This document shows positions 34,087 through 36,079 of a stretch of 36,079 bases of DNA, one piece after another. A program made the position numbers and the translations under genes. Position 1 is the stretch's first letter; each line of letters starts with the position of its first letter. The notes under the pieces were generated by a model. That model was given only the letters and a program-made list of their open reading frames with translations. It had not been told where the DNA came from and did not search any database. The stretch is from an uncultured Saccharophagus sp. (GTDB taxonomy: Bacteria; Pseudomonadota; Gammaproteobacteria; Pseudomonadales; Cellvibrionaceae): assembly GCA_937920545.1 (NCBI GenBank), contig CAKZUG010000100.1, positions 1-36,079 of the forward strand. The letters are read 5' to 3'.

Positions 34087-35259
34087 ATGAAAATCGCGAT
34101 TGCAGGTACAGGGTATGTGGGGCTTTCTAATGCGGTGTTGCTGGCACAGCATAACCACGTGGTGGCGCTTGATGTGCTCCAAGATAAAGTCGATTTAATT
34201 AACGCTAAAACATCGCCTATAGACGATACAGAGTTGCAACATTATTTAGCTCACGAGCCGCTTAATTTAACGGCCACAACCAACAAAGCCGATGCCTATA
34301 CCAATGCCGAATTTGTTATTATTGCCACACCTACCGATTACGACCCCCAAACCAATTACTTTAATACAGGCAGCGTAGAGGCCGTTATTCAAGATGTTAT
34401 CGCGATTAACCCCAATGCGGTTATGGTGGTTAAATCGACGGTGCCTGTTGGGTTTATTGAAAAAATACGTGAACAACTCAACACGCAAAATGTTATTTTT
34501 TCGCCCGAGTTTTTACGCGAGGGTAAAGCCCTTTACGATAACTTACACCCTTCACGTATTGTGGTGGGCGAGCAATCTGCGCGCGCCAAAACCTTTGCTA
34601 ACTTGCTGTTAACGGGCGCGGTTAAACCCGCCGACGATATCCCCGTGTTATTTACCGATAGCACCGAGGCCGAGGCCATTAAGCTTTTTTCTAATACCTA
34701 TTTAGCCATGCGCGTGGCGTACTTTAACGAGCTAGACAGCTACGCCGAAAGCCACGGCTTAAACAGCCGCCAAATTATTGAAGGCATTGGCCTAGACCCC
34801 CGCATTGGCGACCACTACAACAACCCAAGCTTTGGCTACGGCGGCTACTGCCTACCAAAAGACACGAAGCAGCTTTTGGCTAATTATAATGATGTACCCA
34901 ATAACATTATTAAAGCCATTGTCGATTCAAACACCACCCGTAAAGATTTTGTCGCTAATGCCGTACTGAGTAAAAACCCAAAATGCGTGGGTATTTATAG
35001 GCTGGTAATGAAGTCAGGCTCCGATAATTTCAGAGCCTCGTCGGTGCAGGGCGTCATGAAGCGCATAAAAGCCAAAGGCGTAGAAGTGGTGGTATACGAG
35101 CCAGTACTAACCGAAGCCACCTTTTTTAAATCGGCTGTCATCAATGATTTAGCCAAGTTCAAAGCCCGCTGCGACGTAATAATTGCCAACCGTATGGTAG
35201 ACGAAATACAAGACGTTGCCGACAAAGTATATACCCGAGATTTATTTGGCAGTGATTAA
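34087..35259 (+). CDS. ugd: UDP-glucose 6-dehydrogenase
   Basis: Oxidises UDP-glucose to UDP-glucuronate with two NAD+. The 390 residues match E. coli Ugd (388). The N-terminal Rossmann motif is [24 protein letters not shown] and [20 protein letters not shown] are conserved; K199 and N203 lie in [15 protein letters not shown]; the catalytic C255 is in [14 protein letters not shown]. It feeds the UDP-glucuronate 4-epimerase encoded upstream. Composition is balanced, like the housekeeping genes. The stop codon begins a hairpin array (TAAAATAACAGGCGCC). Confidence 0.96.
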   Translation: MKIAIAGTGYVGLSNAVLLAQHNHVVALDVLQDKVDLINAKTSPIDDTELQHYLAHEPLNLTATTNKADAYTNAEFVIIATPTDYDPQTNYFNTGSVEAVIQDVIAINPNAVMVVKSTVPVGFIEKIREQLNTQNVIFSPEFLREGKALYDNLHPSRIVVGEQSARAKTFANLLLTGAVKPADDIPVLFTDSTEAEAIKLFSNTYLAMRVAYFNELDSYAESHGLNSRQIIEGIGLDPRIGDHYNNPSFGYGGYCLPKDTKQLLANYNDVPNNIIKAIVDSNTTRKDFVANAVLSKNPKCVGIYRLVMKSGSDNFRASSVQGVMKRIKAKGVEVVVYEPVLTEATFFKSAVINDLAKFKARCDVIIANRMVDEIQDVADKVYTRDLFGSD

Positions 35260-35411
35260 AATAACAGGCGCCGCTGCGCGGCTTTTAGGCTAAAAAGATG
35301 GGGCGCTTTGCTTTTAGGCGCGCTGCGCGCTTTAAGGTAAAGCACTGGATTCCCGCGTGCGCGGGAATGACAGAAATTGTAATTGTAATGGTCTAATTAA
35401 GCTGGAGAGGT
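35260..35411. repeat. Hairpin units and one dRS3-like palindrome after ugd
   Basis: The first unit is a perfect hairpin GCCGC-TGC-GCGGC. GGCGCGCTGCGCGC follows, and one ATTCCC-N8-GGGAAT palindrome lies at 35349-35368. No gene is present within it. Confidence 0.7.
35270..35286 (+). terminator. Candidate intrinsic terminator of ugd formed by a repeat hairpin
   Basis: GCCGC (35270-35274), loop TGC and GCGGC (35278-35282) are followed by TTTT. The stem is short and the T-run is four bases, so it would be a weak terminator; it lies 10 bases after the ugd stop. Similar stem-plus-TTTT units follow the stops of most genes that border an array. Confidence 0.4.
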
Positions 35412-36079
35412 TTATAGCTTATATTGTCATTCCCGCGAAGGCGGGAAACTAGTGGGTTTGTTGGTTATTTATTGTGTGAATTTTGCTTTGTTGCTGGCTT
35501 CTATGGATTCCCGCGTGCGCGGGAATGACGGGGTTGTAGGGGGTTGTGTTGCGAATAAATAGGCGCTTTGCTTTTAGGGCGGCCTACGGCCTTATGGCTA
35601 AAACATAGGGCGCCCTTTTATGGCTTTTAGGCGGCTTCGCCTTTTAGGTAAAACACTGTGTGCATTGCTCGATTTTGGGTAAAACATAGAGCGTATTTTA
35701 TAGCTTGATATTGTCATTCCCGCGCAGGCGGGAAACCAGTGGGTTTGTTGGTTGTTTATTGTGTGACTTTTGCTTTGTTGCTAGCTCCTATGGATCCCCG
35801 CGTTCGCGGGAATGACGGGGTGTAATGGGTTGTGTTGAGTAATAAATAGGCGCTTTGCTTTTAGGGCGGCCTACGGCCTTATGTGTAAAATATAGGTCAC
35901 CATTTTATGGCTTTTAGGCGGCTTCGCTTTTTAGGTAAAACACTGTGCGCGCTGTACACTTTTAGGTAAAACATAGAGCGTATTTTATACCTTATATTGT
36001 CATTCCCGCGCAGGCGGGAATCCAGTGGTTTGTTTGTTGTTTGTTGTTTGTTGTTTGTTGTTTGTTGTTTGTTGTTTGT
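35412..36079 (+). repeat. Tandem ~287-bp units with paired dRS3-like palindromes, truncated at the window end
   Basis: The palindrome starts at 35429, 35716 and 36002, so the units repeat with periods 287 and 286. The first two contain the 98-base composite (35429-35526 and 35716-35813), then hairpin units and ACATAGAGCGTATTTTATA. The third is cut by the window end inside its core. The composites share their core with the one at 33713-33810 but not with those at 3389-3986. No gene is present within it. Confidence 0.85.
36032..36079. repeat. GTTTGTT heptanucleotide microsatellite
   Basis: Almost seven exact copies of GTTTGTT run to the last base of the window. They grow from the GGGTTTGTTGGTTGTTTATT core of the composite element, where the other copies have only about one and a half degenerate units. 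The true length is unknown because the window ends inside it. Confidence 0.9.

Overview
The window looks like chromosomal DNA of a gammaproteobacterium. The housekeeping block (smpB, a ratA-rnfH pair, frameshifted prfB followed by lysS, and ung) has gammaproteobacterial gene content. A TonB-dependent receptor next to a sulfatase suggests a marine or polysaccharide-using lifestyle. I cannot name the genus from the sequence. The window opens inside the receptor gene and closes inside a heptanucleotide repeat, as a contig limited by repeats might.

Layout. (1) 1-3261: partial TonB-dependent receptor and an iduronate-sulfatase-like enzyme. (2) 3262-4320: repeat block with three ~250-bp tandem units. 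(3) 4321-10403: smpB (minus), then a sodium symporter, ratA, rnfH, prfB and lysS (plus). (4) 10404-19333: single genes and toxin-antitoxin modules separated by arrays of short GC-rich hairpins: ung, a beheaded zeta-toxin gene with a small partner ORF, hipBA, yefM-yoeB, a fused MNT-HEPN protein, a four-helix-bundle protein and an AlbA_2/HATPase protein. (5) 19342-33540: an exopolysaccharide/O-antigen locus with its own promoter and candidate operator, a MarR-type EPS regulator, Wzz, gmd, an fcl/colC-like gene, a ColD-like dehydratase, Wzx, GT10 and GT11 fucosyltransferase-type enzymes, one GT2, two GT4, a WecG/TagA enzyme, Wzy and a UDP-glucuronate 4-epimerase. ugd follows after another repeat block. 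(6) 35260-36079: hairpins, a 287-bp tandem unit and a microsatellite.

How the genes work together. Gmd makes GDP-4-keto-6-deoxymannose. The next two enzymes could yield GDP-fucose or, because the PLP enzyme has histidine where aminotransferases have the PLP lysine, GDP-colitose. The GT10 and GT11 enzymes probably add that sugar to a repeat unit flipped by Wzx, polymerised by Wzy and length-controlled by Wzz. Ugd plus the 4-epimerase would supply UDP-glucuronate and UDP-galacturonate.

The most unusual feature is the repeat system. Short hairpins share a fixed frame but have covarying arms. They form mosaic arrays around a 51-61 bp core bounded by GGAAAAGC and GCTTTTCC. Array ends resemble TAAAACATAGGCGCC, and in at least nine genes on both strands the gene's own stop codon begins or closely adjoins this end motif. 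A second family, ATTCCC-N8-GGGAAT palindromes arranged as inverted pairs, resembles neisserial dRS3/NIME elements. Both families are absent from the polysaccharide operon and from the smpB-lysS coding block.
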